A stretch of 64,000 nucleotides of DNA from Polluticoccus soli (GTDB lineage: Bacteria > Bacteroidota > Bacteroidia > Chitinophagales > Chitinophagaceae), in the NCBI RefSeq assembly GCF_029269745.1, contig NZ_JARJHT010000001.1, forward strand, positions 806,001-870,000, given 5' to 3'. Positions within the stretch are counted from its first letter, which is position 1, and every line of letters begins with the position of its first letter. Below, one piece after another: positions 15,983 to 25,835 of the stretch. The translations under genes were made by a program, and so were the position numbers. The notes beneath the pieces are model-generated. The model had not been told where the DNA came from. It saw only the letters and a program-made list of their open reading frames with translations, and did no database searches.

Positions 15983-16765
15983 ATGAAAAGCAAAGCCAAC
16001 TTCAAAAGTCATCCACTGCATCCCATATTAGTGGCCTTCCCAATCGCTTTTTTTGTCGGCACTTTAGTATTCGATATGCTTTTCGTAATGAACAATAATG
16101 AAGAGCACTTGTTAGTAGCAAAGTACCTAAACCTCGCCGGCATTATAGGAGCCATATTGGCGGCAATCCCTGGCATCATCGATTATTTCGCTACAGTGCC
16201 TCCTAACAGCTCAGCCAAAACACGCGCCACTAAACACGGGCTACTAAATTCTACAGTGCTTCTTATTTTTTTAGTCATCTATTTGATGCGGGATAATAAC
16301 ACACTTTCCCTACTGCATTTATCGCTCGAGATCGTCGCTATTGTAGTGCTAACTATTGCCGGATGGATGGGAGGCACACTCGTATACCGCAACCAGATAG
16401 GCGTTGATATCAGGTATGCAGGCGCAGGCAAATGGAATGAAGCGTCTTTCAGCGAACAGCAAAACGAGGTCCAGGTAGCTAGTATTGGCGAAATATCACT
16501 CAACCAGATGAAGTTGGTACACCTCAATGGTAAGAGGATCGTTATAGCGCAAACAGAAAAAGGATTTGTTGCTTTCGATGACAGGTGCTCTCACAAAGGC
16601 GGAACTCTTGCCGGTGGCAGCATGATATGCGGTACAGTACAATGTCCCTGGCATGGATCGCAATTCAACGTAGCAACCGGGGATGTAAACGCCGGCCCTG
16701 CAAAGTCTAAGATAAAAACCTATGATCTACGGGTCGAAGGCAATAAAATACTGTTAAAACCGTAA
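15983..16765 (+). CDS. DUF2231 membrane protein with C-terminal Rieske domain
   Basis: A 260-residue fusion. The N-terminal DUF2231 domain begins SHPLHPILVAFPIAFF and has four hydrophobic segments; a Rieske [2Fe-2S] domain follows with ligands C202-x-H204 and C221-x-x-H224 (CSHKGG and CPWHGSQF). The ferredoxin-like type of Rieske domain suggests electron transfer at the inner membrane face. No oxygenase or cytochrome partner is adjacent. The start at 15983 is chosen from the promoter position; an upstream ATG at 15917 would add 22 residues without a domain. Confidence 0.82.
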   Translation: MKSKANFKSHPLHPILVAFPIAFFVGTLVFDMLFVMNNNEEHLLVAKYLNLAGIIGAILAAIPGIIDYFATVPPNSSAKTRATKHGLLNSTVLLIFLVIYLMRDNNTLSLLHLSLEIVAIVVLTIAGWMGGTLVYRNQIGVDIRYAGAGKWNEASFSEQQNEVQVASIGEISLNQMKLVHLNGKRIVIAQTEKGFVAFDDRCSHKGGTLAGGSMICGTVQCPWHGSQFNVATGDVNAGPAKSKIKTYDLRVEGNKILLKP

Positions 16766-16767
16766 CA

Positions 16768-18294
16768 CTATTCCCCGCGCTGTACTGTTGCTTTCTTTTT
16801 CTTCCCAAATACGAACACCTTTATGTAGTCTTTTTCGAGACGACCAATTTCAGGTACGTATCGTCTTACTTGTTCAGCATACGCAGCCGATTGAGTATAG
16901 GTTGCATTGGTAAACAAAAGTGCGACGGGTCTGTCCGCAGGTTGTTTATTTTTTAGCTCAAAGCCAAGCAGTGGATAATAGGTATCCCAGCCAAGCCTGT
17001 TCGCTCCTATAAGATCTCTGTACCTATCTCTGTTGGGATGCATTTCTGTGTAGTAAATAAATGCTGGCACGCTGGAGTGATGCAGGTAGACATCGTGACC
17101 ACGAATACCCTGTTGAACGGTATAATTCAGCCCTTCTGTCAGCTGTTCATATTTATAAGGAGTTGTAATGCTCTTAGAGATATCGCCGGCTATACAATAT
17201 ACTCCCAATACAACCATGGCAAGCTTCCACTCACGCACGTTAATTCTCAATGCGGCTTCAAACCCAACGCCTATCAACAACATAAACAGCGGCACCGAAA
17301 ATAGCGCTACACGCGGCATCAGTGAGTATTGGTTTAGCGCGGCCGCCACAAGCAGGCCGCCTATCGGCACACACAGCAGAAATGCCTTTGCAATATTATT
17401 TCGAATTAAGCTCACCGCTCCTGTTATCACCAAAGCCATGTACACCGTTAGCATTAACGGCCACTTGCCCATCAATTTCAACAAGGCGTTAAACACCGCC
17501 CAGTTATGCATCCATTCGCCTGCATTATCCGGAGTGGCAAAGAGGAAATCATTTTGATGAAAGTTCTGTAAGTAGTCAGAATTTGCCTGCGGCTTTAATA
17601 CGGCCATGTAGTAGAAACCAAATTGCACCAACCATAATATAGCTGTAACTATTACCGCAACCAGTCGCTTATATTCCTTTCTGCTAAATGATATCCACCC
17701 GTAGAAACATCCTACACCCGCCAGCACGAATACAGAAGGCATACAACTCCAGATAGCAAGCGAACCGATCAAAAACCAGGTTGTAGCAAATTTTGTCGTT
17801 GAATATTTACCGATATCCATTCTTAACGCCATCAAAAGCAGCGATAGTGAAATGAAAACATCCGGCATATACTGTTTTACCTCCGATGAGTAGCGTATCA
17901 GCATATGTGTCGACACAAACAGCAGCAATGGAAACCACAACGCCCTTGTAGGCATCAGCCGTTTGAGAAGTGCATGCATCACAAAAACTGATGCTACACC
18001 AGCCAGCAATGGATATAATCTCAATGCATATTCACCAAACCCGAAAAGCACGACATTCAGTTTCTCTATCCATAGAAATACCGGTGGTGCATACTGTTCG
18101 TAGCTAAGCGGTTTTGCTAGCCCACCGAAGCCACGTTCAAAAAGGTTGCGGGCTACGTTTGCCTCATCAAGGAGCAAATTCCTGTTCTGCAGGTAAATGA
18201 TCAACCGCACTAATACTCCCCCGGCAATGGCCAGGATTGTTAAAATTTTCAAGTATCTGTCGTAACGATGGCTACTTGCAGTGGTTTCGGACAT
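16768..18294 (-). CDS. GT39/ArnT-like membrane glycosyltransferase
   Basis: A 508-residue polytopic protein with about ten membrane segments. The acidic pair in LLLDEANVARNL (about residue 43), in the first outer loop, is the usual site for metal and lipid-linked sugar in dolichyl-phosphate-mannose-type (GT39/GT83) transferases. It probably moves a sugar from a polyprenyl-phosphate donor onto a lipid or protein in the periplasm. It is convergent with the Rieske gene (two-base gap) and divergent from paaZ. Confidence 0.75.
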   Translation of the reverse strand: MSETTASSHRYDRYLKILTILAIAGGVLVRLIIYLQNRNLLLDEANVARNLFERGFGGLAKPLSYEQYAPPVFLWIEKLNVVLFGFGEYALRLYPLLAGVASVFVMHALLKRLMPTRALWFPLLLFVSTHMLIRYSSEVKQYMPDVFISLSLLLMALRMDIGKYSTTKFATTWFLIGSLAIWSCMPSVFVLAGVGCFYGWISFSRKEYKRLVAVIVTAILWLVQFGFYYMAVLKPQANSDYLQNFHQNDFLFATPDNAGEWMHNWAVFNALLKLMGKWPLMLTVYMALVITGAVSLIRNNIAKAFLLCVPIGGLLVAAALNQYSLMPRVALFSVPLFMLLIGVGFEAALRINVREWKLAMVVLGVYCIAGDISKSITTPYKYEQLTEGLNYTVQQGIRGHDVYLHHSSVPAFIYYTEMHPNRDRYRDLIGANRLGWDTYYPLLGFELKNKQPADRPVALLFTNATYTQSAAYAEQVRRYVPEIGRLEKDYIKVFVFGKKKKATVQRGE

Positions 18295-18376
18295 GGACGG
18301 GCAGCTAATTCCTTGTAAATATTATAAATTGCAGCCTCATCGCGAAAGATTTTAAATATTTCCACAATACTAATTT

Positions 18377-20431
18377 ATGGCGCTTACACAACTGAAGAAC
18401 TACGCCGAAGGCAAATGGATGACCGCCAAAAAAGAAGGTGATGTTTTGCACAATGCCATCACCGGCGAAGCTATCTATACAGCCAGCAGCGAGGGATTGG
18501 ATTTCGGGGCTATGATGAACTATGCGCGCAAGGTTGGCGGTCCTGCCCTGCGTAAGCTCACCTTCCACCAGCGTGGCCGCATGCTGAAGGCTCTGGCCAT
18601 GCACCTGATGGAGCGTAAAGAATATTTCTATAAGGTCAGTGCTTTAACAGGAGCTACACGGTCAGACTCATGGGTGGATATTGAAGGTGGTATTGGTAAC
18701 CTGTTTGCCAACGCCAGCTTGCGCCGCCAGTTTCCCGACGAACGCTTTTATGTAGATGGCGAAGCCGCAAAACTGTCAAAGAATGGCACCTTTATCGGCC
18801 ATCACATTATGGTGCCGCGTGAAGGTGTTGCCATACATATCAACGCCTTCAACTTCCCGGTATGGGGTATGCTGGAGAAGATCGCCGTAAACCTCCTGGC
18901 AGGCGTCCCTGCCATCGTGAAGCCTGCAACACTTACGTCGTTCCTTACTGAAGCGGTTTTTGAAGAGATCATTAAGTCAAACATCTTGCCCGAAGGCTCA
19001 CTGCAACTTATCTGCGGTTCCGCACGTGGCATCCTTGATAGCATCGAAACACAGGATGTAGTTACGTTTACCGGTTCAGCATCTACAGGCCAATCGCTAA
19101 AGTCGCACCCACGCATTATTTCTGAAGGTGTTTCATTCAACCTCGAAGCCGACTCGCTCAACTGCTGCGTGCTGGGTCCTGATGTAAAAACTACCAGTCC
19201 TGAATTTGATATTTTTATAAAAGAAGTAACACGCGAGATCACTACCAAAGCGGGTCAGAAGTGTACGGCCATCCGTCGCATCATGGTCCCTGCCAATATG
19301 GTGGAAGATGTGCAAATAGCATTAGGCAAACGGCTTAAAGGCACTACTGTCGGCGACCCTTCGGTGGAAGGTGTGCGTATGGGACCGCTGGCGGGCCTTT
19401 CGCAACGCAACGAGGTTCGCGAAAAGGTGCAGCAGCTTGCCAAGTCACAGCAAATCGTGATCGGTGACCTGGAAAAGTTTGAAGTGGTAGGTGCGGACAA
19501 AGAAAAAGGCGCTTTCCTGGCACCGCTGGTGTTCTTCAACGACGATCCGTTCCATAAGCTCGACTGTCACAATATTGAGGCTTTCGGTCCGGTATCTACC
19601 TTGATGCCGTATAATACTATAGACGAGGCGATAGAACTAGCCAAGATGGGCCGTGGCTCGCTGGTATGTTCGGTTATTACTGCTGATGATGATGTAGCTA
19701 AAGAATTTGTGCTGGGCACCGCCTCTATGCATGGTCGTATACTGGTACTCAATAGCGACTGCGCTAAAGAAAGCACTGGTCACGGTTCACCTATGCCATT
19801 ACTGGTACATGGTGGTCCCGGTCGAGCCGGTGGTGGCGAAGAAATGGGCGGAAAACGCGGTGTTTTGCACTACCTGCAGCGCACGGCTATCCAAGGTTCT
19901 CCTACCACTATTACGCGTATCACTAACGTTTATCAGCAGGGAGCTAAACAAAATGAAACAGAGGTTCATCCTTTCCGCAAGCACTTCGAAGATTTACAAG
20001 TTGGTGACACAGTTATTACACATAAACACACAGTAAGTGAAGCCGACATCACTAACTTTGCCAATGTGAGTGGCGATAACTTCTACGCACATATGGATGC
20101 AACTTCGTTGGAAGGCACCATATTTACCGGTCGCGTAGCGCATGGCTACTTTGTTCTTTCAAAAGCAGCCGGCCTTTTTGTAGATGCAAAGAAAGGCCCG
20201 GTGTTGCTGAACTACGGTATCGACGAAGCCCGTTTCACGAAGCCGGTATACCCCGGAATGACGATCGGCGTAAAACTAACCGTGAAAGAAAAAGTAGACC
20301 AGGAGAAACGCACCGGAGATGATATCGCCAAAGGCATTGTAAAGTGGCTGGTAGACGTGTACGACGAAACCGGTGAAACGGTAGCCATCGCCACTATCCT
20401 AACAATGGTGAAGAAAAGGAACCAGGAGTAA
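18377..20431 (+). CDS. paaZ: Oxepin-CoA hydrolase / semialdehyde dehydrogenase
   Basis: Bifunctional enzyme of aerobic phenylacetate degradation: opens the oxepin-CoA ring and oxidises the aldehyde. The N-terminal aldehyde dehydrogenase domain (about 1-520) has catalytic E257 (FNLEADS) and C296 (AGQKCTA); the C-terminal MaoC-like hydratase domain has FANVSGDNFYAHMD with the catalytic Asp/His near 560. These positions nearly match E. coli PaaZ. The other phenylacetate genes (paaABCDE, paaK, paaH) are not in this window, although a crotonase-fold gene follows 1.4 kb downstream. Confidence 0.9.
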   Translation: MALTQLKNYAEGKWMTAKKEGDVLHNAITGEAIYTASSEGLDFGAMMNYARKVGGPALRKLTFHQRGRMLKALAMHLMERKEYFYKVSALTGATRSDSWVDIEGGIGNLFANASLRRQFPDERFYVDGEAAKLSKNGTFIGHHIMVPREGVAIHINAFNFPVWGMLEKIAVNLLAGVPAIVKPATLTSFLTEAVFEEIIKSNILPEGSLQLICGSARGILDSIETQDVVTFTGSASTGQSLKSHPRIISEGVSFNLEADSLNCCVLGPDVKTTSPEFDIFIKEVTREITTKAGQKCTAIRRIMVPANMVEDVQIALGKRLKGTTVGDPSVEGVRMGPLAGLSQRNEVREKVQQLAKSQQIVIGDLEKFEVVGADKEKGAFLAPLVFFNDDPFHKLDCHNIEAFGPVSTLMPYNTIDEAIELAKMGRGSLVCSVITADDDVAKEFVLGTASMHGRILVLNSDCAKESTGHGSPMPLLVHGGPGRAGGGEEMGGKRGVLHYLQRTAIQGSPTTITRITNVYQQGAKQNETEVHPFRKHFEDLQVGDTVITHKHTVSEADITNFANVSGDNFYAHMDATSLEGTIFTGRVAHGYFVLSKAAGLFVDAKKGPVLLNYGIDEARFTKPVYPGMTIGVKLTVKEKVDQEKRTGDDIAKGIVKWLVDVYDETGETVAIATILTMVKKRNQE

Positions 20432-20446
20432 CCAAACCTGTCCTAT

Positions 20447-21784
20447 ATGTCCGCTTGTTGTTTACAACGGCTGCTTTATACAGCAGCCTGTTTCTTGCTG
20501 CAATTGCATTCTTTCGCACAAGGTTATCACTGGGAGCCGTCGATCCTGTCTTTGGGCAACACCAACCGTTTCAGCGATACCTGGTTCTTTGACAAGGATA
20601 CTGGCTTCCTCGCATCAGGCGATGGTAAGATCATTAAAACGGTCAATGCCGGTGGTCTTTGGGAGACGAAGCACCAAATGCAAAACAACCCGACGGTACG
20701 CAGCATCGAGTTTTCGGATGATCACGAGGTCGGCATTGCCGGCGCGCTGAACGGCGTCGTTGTACGTAGCACTGATAAAGGGGAAACGTGGACAAATATT
20801 TCAGCAAACATTCCCGATACAGGCGTTGCGCGGGTATGTGGCATGAGTCACTACGGCAACAACCAGTTTTATGCTGTTGGCTGGTGGGCATCAACTACCG
20901 CAAGGGTTTATAAAAGTACCGATGCAGGCGCGACCTGGCAGGTGAATTATATTGATACTACACTGGCCACGTGTCTAGTGGATATCATAAACATTGATGC
21001 GCAAACACTGTTTGCTGCCGGCGGAAAGTTTATCAACAGCAAACGGTACAGCGTCATTCTCAAATCAACAGATGCAGGCAACAGCTGGACAACTGCCTAT
21101 ACTGACTCCGTAATGGGTGGCAGGATATGGAAGCTGCAATTTCTTAATAATAGCCTCGGATTCGCAGCCATCGAGCCTTACTATTATCCCGATACGGTTT
21201 GCATACTCAAAACTGTAGACGGGGGCGCATCATGGTCTATGATACATATAGGAAAGGTTGCTCTCAGCTTTACTATCGGAACGCAGGCCGTGGGTTTTAT
21301 TAACCCGGCTGTAGGTTGGGTCGGAGGTTGGTACCAGGGCTTGTTTGAGACTGTTGACAGCGGTAAGACGTGGACCTACCAGACACCTCCCGAGGCCTAT
21401 AACATGAACAGGATTTTCAGGGTAAATGACAGCACACTATACGCCACCACCGGCTCAGGGGTGTTAAAATACGTGCCGGGGTGGGCAACTGAAGTGCCTC
21501 GCCGGGCTGTTTCCTATGATGCCGCTCATAAACTCCACCCCGTCTCCCCCAATCCCGCCCGGGGAATTGTAACGATCACATTTGAACTAGGTCATACTAC
21601 TAACGCCGCACTGGAAGTGGTCGATATCAACGGACGGCACTTTCAGCGGATCATGAGTGGATACCTGGCTCCGGGTCGTTATACCTATGTTTGGGACGGC
21701 TCTGACAAGCCGCCCGGTGCCTACATGGTCTGGCTCGGTACCGACGAAATACCGTTTGTCCGGAAATTTGTCCTGCAGCACTAA
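20447..21784 (+). CDS. T9SS type A cargo protein with Ycf48/BNR-like propeller
   Basis: Signal peptide (ends about HSFAQG), then a beta-propeller built of repeated units such as VRSTDKGETWT, VYKSTDAGATWQ, LKSTDAGNSWT, LKTVDGGASWS and FETVDSGKTWT, as in Ycf48/sortilin-type BNR repeats. The last 85 residues (VSPNPARGIVTI through VRKFVLQH) form a type A T9SS sorting domain, so it should be exported across the outer membrane and attached to the surface or released. It sits 15 bases after paaZ, but a phenylacetate role is unlikely. Confidence 0.82.
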   Translation: MSACCLQRLLYTAACFLLQLHSFAQGYHWEPSILSLGNTNRFSDTWFFDKDTGFLASGDGKIIKTVNAGGLWETKHQMQNNPTVRSIEFSDDHEVGIAGALNGVVVRSTDKGETWTNISANIPDTGVARVCGMSHYGNNQFYAVGWWASTTARVYKSTDAGATWQVNYIDTTLATCLVDIINIDAQTLFAAGGKFINSKRYSVILKSTDAGNSWTTAYTDSVMGGRIWKLQFLNNSLGFAAIEPYYYPDTVCILKTVDGGASWSMIHIGKVALSFTIGTQAVGFINPAVGWVGGWYQGLFETVDSGKTWTYQTPPEAYNMNRIFRVNDSTLYATTGSGVLKYVPGWATEVPRRAVSYDAAHKLHPVSPNPARGIVTITFELGHTTNAALEVVDINGRHFQRIMSGYLAPGRYTYVWDGSDKPPGAYMVWLGTDEIPFVRKFVLQH

Positions 21785-21802
21785 AAGCATGTGGTTTGCC
21801 TT

Positions 21803-21810
21803 TATATTTG
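21803..21810 (+). promoter_or_regulatory. -7 promoter element of the crotonase-family gene
   Basis: TATATTTG matches the Bacteroidetes -7 consensus TAnnTTTG exactly and lies 18 bases before ATG 21829. No good -33 element is seen at the usual distance. Confidence 0.5.
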
Positions 21811-21828
21811 CATAATAAACAGTGACTA

Positions 21829-22602
21829 ATGCAGCATTCTGAAGGCTACGTGCGTAGCGAAATAGAACACGGTATAGCGACAATTGAATTCTTTCACCCG
21901 TCCAGCAACTCATTACCATCTGCCATACTTAACGACCTGGCAAAAACCATTAACGATATAGGCATTGACGACCGCGTAAAGGTGATCATCCTCCGTAGCG
22001 CAGGCGACAGGGCATTTTGTGCAGGAGCCTCTTTCGACGAACTAGTAGCGATCTCTAGCGAAGCTGAAGGCAAGAAATTCTTCAGCGGTTTTGCGAACGT
22101 GATCAATGCGATGCGCAAATGCCACAAATTCATCATTGGCCGCATACAGGGCAAAGCTGTAGGTGGCGGTGTTGGTCTGGCATCAGCAGTTGACTATGCG
22201 ATAGCAACAGAAGACGCGGCAGTAAAACTCAGCGAACTCGCAGTAGGTATTGGTCCTTTCGTAGTTGGCCCAGCCGTTGAACGCAAAGTAGGTCTGTCTT
22301 CTTTCTCTCAGCTGGCTATCGACGCTACAGAATGGCGTTCTGCTGAGTGGGCTAAGAAACACGGCTTGTATGCAGAATTGCACGGCAGCGTTGAAGAAAT
22401 GGATGATTCTGTAAAAGCGTTAGCAGAGCGCCTGTCTCACAGCAGCCCAGAAGCGATGGCTTCACTCAAGAAAGTGTTCTGGCAGGGTACTGAGCATTGG
22501 GACACTTTGCTGGCGGATCGCGCCGCGGTTAGCGGCCGTCTTGTGCTGAGCGAATTCACCCGCAATGCCATCAACAAATTCAAAGCAAAAACAGTAAGAT
22601 AA
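21829..22602 (+). CDS. Enoyl-CoA hydratase/isomerase (crotonase) family protein
   Basis: A 257-residue crotonase-fold protein with the CoA oxyanion-hole segment FCAGASFDEL (about 63-72) and the second one in GKAVGGGVGLASAVD. Of the two catalytic Glu of classic enoyl-CoA hydratases, the one in the GGG helix is Gly here (GGGVGLA), while the one in SELAVGIG is kept. This suggests an isomerase-like or otherwise altered activity. Proximity to paaZ hints at phenylacetate or fatty-acyl-CoA breakdown (PaaF/PaaG-like), but it has its own promoter and is separated by an unrelated gene, so no symbol is given. Confidence 0.8.
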   Translation: MQHSEGYVRSEIEHGIATIEFFHPSSNSLPSAILNDLAKTINDIGIDDRVKVIILRSAGDRAFCAGASFDELVAISSEAEGKKFFSGFANVINAMRKCHKFIIGRIQGKAVGGGVGLASAVDYAIATEDAAVKLSELAVGIGPFVVGPAVERKVGLSSFSQLAIDATEWRSAEWAKKHGLYAELHGSVEEMDDSVKALAERLSHSSPEAMASLKKVFWQGTEHWDTLLADRAAVSGRLVLSEFTRNAINKFKAKTVR

Positions 22603-22610
22603 TTGGCGAC

Positions 22611-22648
22611 AAAAAAGAAAAGCTACCTCCACGGTAGCTTTTCTTTTT
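22611..22648. terminator. Bidirectional intrinsic terminator
   Basis: AAAAGAAAAGCTACC pairs perfectly with GGTAGCTTTTCTTTT around TCCAC. With T-runs on both strands it ends the crotonase gene (plus) and the exopolysaccharide operon (minus), whose last stop codon touches it. Confidence 0.85.
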
Positions 22649-23780
22649 ATAATTCCTTTTTGCGTCTTACCGCTTCCTGCAACACGGCTTCGTATTCATC
22701 TACTATCCGCGGCCAGTTATACCTGGTGCGTATTTTCTCTATATTATTCTTAAGCTTCGACTCATACGCTGGCTTCGAGCTAAAATTCCTGATAGTGCTT
22801 GCCAGTTCATCCTCACTAGAGAAGTAAAATGCATCTTCACCGAGGACTGCCCGATTAAAAGGATTAGCATGAGCAGCGATCAGCGCATTGCACCCCATAG
22901 CTTCCAACAATGAAGGATTGGTACCACCCACTGAGTGTCCGTGAAAGTACAGACGTGAATAGTAACGAAGGTTATTAATGATCTCGGTATCATATATAGC
23001 ACCGAGAAAATGGATACCACGGGCTTTTCCATAGTTCTTTAAGAGATGGCCGCCAAATTCATTACCAGTCTTTCCCACTATTAGTAAAGGCTTGTCAGTT
23101 TCACTGGCAACATGCCCCCTGATGATCATCTCGATGTTATTCTCAGGCTCCATGCGGGCTATCAGCATATCGTAGCCAAACGGTTGCATGCCATATTTAG
23201 ACAATACATCGGGTCTAAAACTATCGAAGATTTCCGCTCCGTATGCAATAAAGAAGGAGTCCTTATTGTAAGTCTCTTTTAGATATTGCAGGATACCGAC
23301 GGAATCTGCCACCAACACATCACCGTTTTGAGCTGCCCATTTTTCGGCCACCTTCAAAAACTTCTGTGCCTGCTTGCTGTACTTGCTGCGCTTCCATTCC
23401 AGGCCATCCATGTTCACTACATTACTGCAGTATTTTGGCCAGCGACGGTACCATATACTGTTACTGGTATAGCCTAATTGTAGTAATACATCGTAGTTGC
23501 GCTTACGCGCATCGTTGATGCAATTGAGGTCGTATATAAATTGCCCAGCCGTACCTAACTTATGCTCAGGGTCGTAACAATGGATGATCTCCACCCCATT
23601 CCACTCTTTTTCCTGGTATTCGTGATTATGCGAATTATACACCCATACACGATGGCCTTTCTTCACCAGCCCGGCAGCCAAATACTCGGCACACTGTTCA
23701 AACCCACCATAACGGTTGGGTATGCCCCGCGTTCCTAGAATGCCGACCTTCAGACTTATTTCGCTCATGTTCGATTGCAA
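22647..23780 (-). CDS. Glycosyltransferase family 4 with DUF1972 domain
   Basis: The N-terminal DUF1972 domain begins VGILGTRGIPNRYGGFEQCAEYL, a signature of rhamnosyl- and other GT4 transferases of cell-surface polysaccharides. A GT4 C-terminal half follows with an E-x7-E-like stretch (NPSLLEAMGCNALIAA). It acts on a lipid-linked intermediate at the inner side of the membrane. It is the last gene of the minus-strand operon, seven bases after the previous one. Sugar specificity cannot be read. Confidence 0.85.
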   Translation of the reverse strand: MQSNMSEISLKVGILGTRGIPNRYGGFEQCAEYLAAGLVKKGHRVWVYNSHNHEYQEKEWNGVEIIHCYDPEHKLGTAGQFIYDLNCINDARKRNYDVLLQLGYTSNSIWYRRWPKYCSNVVNMDGLEWKRSKYSKQAQKFLKVAEKWAAQNGDVLVADSVGILQYLKETYNKDSFFIAYGAEIFDSFRPDVLSKYGMQPFGYDMLIARMEPENNIEMIIRGHVASETDKPLLIVGKTGNEFGGHLLKNYGKARGIHFLGAIYDTEIINNLRYYSRLYFHGHSVGGTNPSLLEAMGCNALIAAHANPFNRAVLGEDAFYFSSEDELASTIRNFSSKPAYESKLKNNIEKIRTRYNWPRIVDEYEAVLQEAVRRKKEL

Positions 23781-23787
23781 AGGAACA

Positions 23788-24876
23788 TTAATCTTTTAAA
23801 ACCTGCTTATATGCGGTAAAAGTTTCTTCCGCAGCACGCTCCCAGGTATATTCCTTTAATATACGCTCACGGAAAGCGGGGTTGTAAGGCGCCTGGTAGG
23901 CCGCATCTACCGCGGCTTTAATAGACCGTGTGTCGTCAGGCTCACAATACCAGGCATCTTTTCCAAAATAATCTACTGTATCCCCCTTATCGGTCACTAC
24001 TATGTTACAACCCATCACTGCGGCTTCCAGAGACGAAAGACCTGTTGTTTCAAAATAGCTGGGCAGTATATGCACTTTAGCTGAATGATACATTTCATAA
24101 AGCTCCTCTTCCGTCAACCAATTGGAGAAATGAATGTTTGACGCCGCCTCCTTCTTACATTGCTCAAAATAACCGATGTTGTTGGGCGAAGGTTTGCCGT
24201 GTATCTGCACCCTGTACTGAGTATTGTTGAGTGCACGGATGAGATTCAGTTGGTTTTTCCGACCCTCAATACGGGCTACGCAAAGGATTGCATTCTCATA
24301 TTTAGGATTACGCTTGCTAACCTGCTTAGCCACTTTTTCGTCTATGCCGTTGGGCACCACACGATAGGCATGCTCCAGGTTATATTTTTTTGCAAAGCGG
24401 CGGTACTCGCTTTCCGAGTTGGGAAGCAATATACCTGCATGCTTTGCTACGTACTGTATAGACTTTCGGTGCCCCCACACCAGGTATTTACTACTGCCTA
24501 TCTTCTCACCATTTTTCAATCTGCGCGCGATGGCTTTTATATATTCTATCTGGTCTTCAGAGAATATCTTATTCATCCATTTCATAACACCGCCACGCGC
24601 CTTCTTTTCATATTCGCCGTAGTCTAGAAAAATGGTAGAAACCACATAAGGCTTACCTGACTTTTCAATATGCCCGAGAATATCCGCCGGACGAATGATA
24701 TTAAAAAAGTGCAGGAGGTCGTATTGGGTGTAGTCTATCGGCTTATCTGTGGGAAAAATATCTACTTCTACTCCCAGCGTGCGCAGGTAATGGGCTGTGA
24801 AATCGATCTGCTTGGTGTCACCACCCGGTGTTGTGTATAATGTAGCACGTGCAATAAATGCGATCCTCATGTACAA
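23788..24876 (-). CDS. Glycosyltransferase family 4
   Basis: GT-B glycosyltransferase: N-terminal acceptor domain (IAFIARATLYTTPGGDTKQ), linker with VVPNGID, donor site ILCVARIEGRKNQLNLIRAL, and the E-x7-E stretch FETTGLSSLEAAVMGCNIV near 290. The last about 60 residues form a helical cap (TWERAAEETFTAYKQVL). Two bases separate it from the upstream GT2 gene. It adds a sugar to the exopolysaccharide repeat unit; donor unknown. Confidence 0.87.
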   Translation of the reverse strand: MYMRIAFIARATLYTTPGGDTKQIDFTAHYLRTLGVEVDIFPTDKPIDYTQYDLLHFFNIIRPADILGHIEKSGKPYVVSTIFLDYGEYEKKARGGVMKWMNKIFSEDQIEYIKAIARRLKNGEKIGSSKYLVWGHRKSIQYVAKHAGILLPNSESEYRRFAKKYNLEHAYRVVPNGIDEKVAKQVSKRNPKYENAILCVARIEGRKNQLNLIRALNNTQYRVQIHGKPSPNNIGYFEQCKKEAASNIHFSNWLTEEELYEMYHSAKVHILPSYFETTGLSSLEAAVMGCNIVVTDKGDTVDYFGKDAWYCEPDDTRSIKAAVDAAYQAPYNPAFRERILKEYTWERAAEETFTAYKQVLKD

Positions 24877-24878
24877 GT

Positions 24879-25835
24879 CTATTTTTTCATCTGGCTATAC
24901 AGCCATTCGATCAGGCCCTGGGGCAAAAAAGAAAGCAAATATAATGCGTAAGGCTCTGCTTTACGGGGCATAATAGAAATAGCTGTTCTCAGATGCTCAC
25001 GGGCCAGTTCCGGACGGTGCTGATTCCATAAGTTTTTCTTACCCAGCATACTGTGATATGCCGCTTTTTTATATGCTGTAAAATTCTGGCTTTTTAATAT
25101 GTCTTTCAACAGCTGATAATCAGCATCACTTACCGATCCATTTTCAATTGAACGTTGCTTCAGCTCAATAAACTCTTTACCCCTCCATTTTTCATCAATG
25201 GTTGCAGATTCAGGATTCAACCGGACTTTGATCAGGGATTGGCGCAGGTTTTCCATTTTGCCGTAAGGCACGAGGTCTCGCCAAAGCAGGTGATCCTCGA
25301 AGGTAACCGCACGTGCATCATACCCGCCGGCCTTCACCACTGCGTCTTTAATAAACATAACGGTTGAATGGATGAAAGGGCATTCTTTAAAGGCGCTGGC
25401 ACGTATTGCGCTGTCCTCGTAATCCTTCAGCTTATAGGTGAATATGAAGTTCCCTTGCTCGTCCATATAATCAGCCTCGCTGGCTACCAGCACATGATCA
25501 GGATGCTGTTGCATGAAGTCTACCTGCACTTGCAACCTGTGCGGGTAACAAACATCATCGGCATCAAAACGTGCTATATGTGTACCTTGAGCAATCGACA
25601 ATCCTTTATTTAGAGTCTTCACCAGTCCCATATTATCCTGATGCAGCACTTTTATACGAGGGTCGGTATATGTCGACAGTATGTTGGCAGTATCGTCCTT
25701 CGAACCGTCGTTAATGATCAATAGCTCAAAGTCAGTATAGGTCTGAGCCAGCACACTATCTACCGCCTCACGGATATACGGTCCGGCGTTGTAGGCAGGC
25801 ATCAATACTGTCACCATCGGGGATCTATCTTTCAT
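24879..25835 (-). CDS. Glycosyltransferase family 2
   Basis: GT-A fold: PMVTVLMPAYNAGPYIREAVDSVL at the N-terminus, nucleotide-binding NDGSKDDT, and metal-binding DADD (about 92-95). Family 2 inverting transferase of about 320 residues; a helical C-terminus ends with a short hydrophobic stretch that may contact the membrane. The start overlaps the upstream gene's stop by four bases, so the two are translationally coupled. Confidence 0.88.
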   Translation of the reverse strand: MKDRSPMVTVLMPAYNAGPYIREAVDSVLAQTYTDFELLIINDGSKDDTANILSTYTDPRIKVLHQDNMGLVKTLNKGLSIAQGTHIARFDADDVCYPHRLQVQVDFMQQHPDHVLVASEADYMDEQGNFIFTYKLKDYEDSAIRASAFKECPFIHSTVMFIKDAVVKAGGYDARAVTFEDHLLWRDLVPYGKMENLRQSLIKVRLNPESATIDEKWRGKEFIELKQRSIENGSVSDADYQLLKDILKSQNFTAYKKAAYHSMLGKKNLWNQHRPELAREHLRTAISIMPRKAEPYALYLLSFLPQGLIEWLYSQMKK

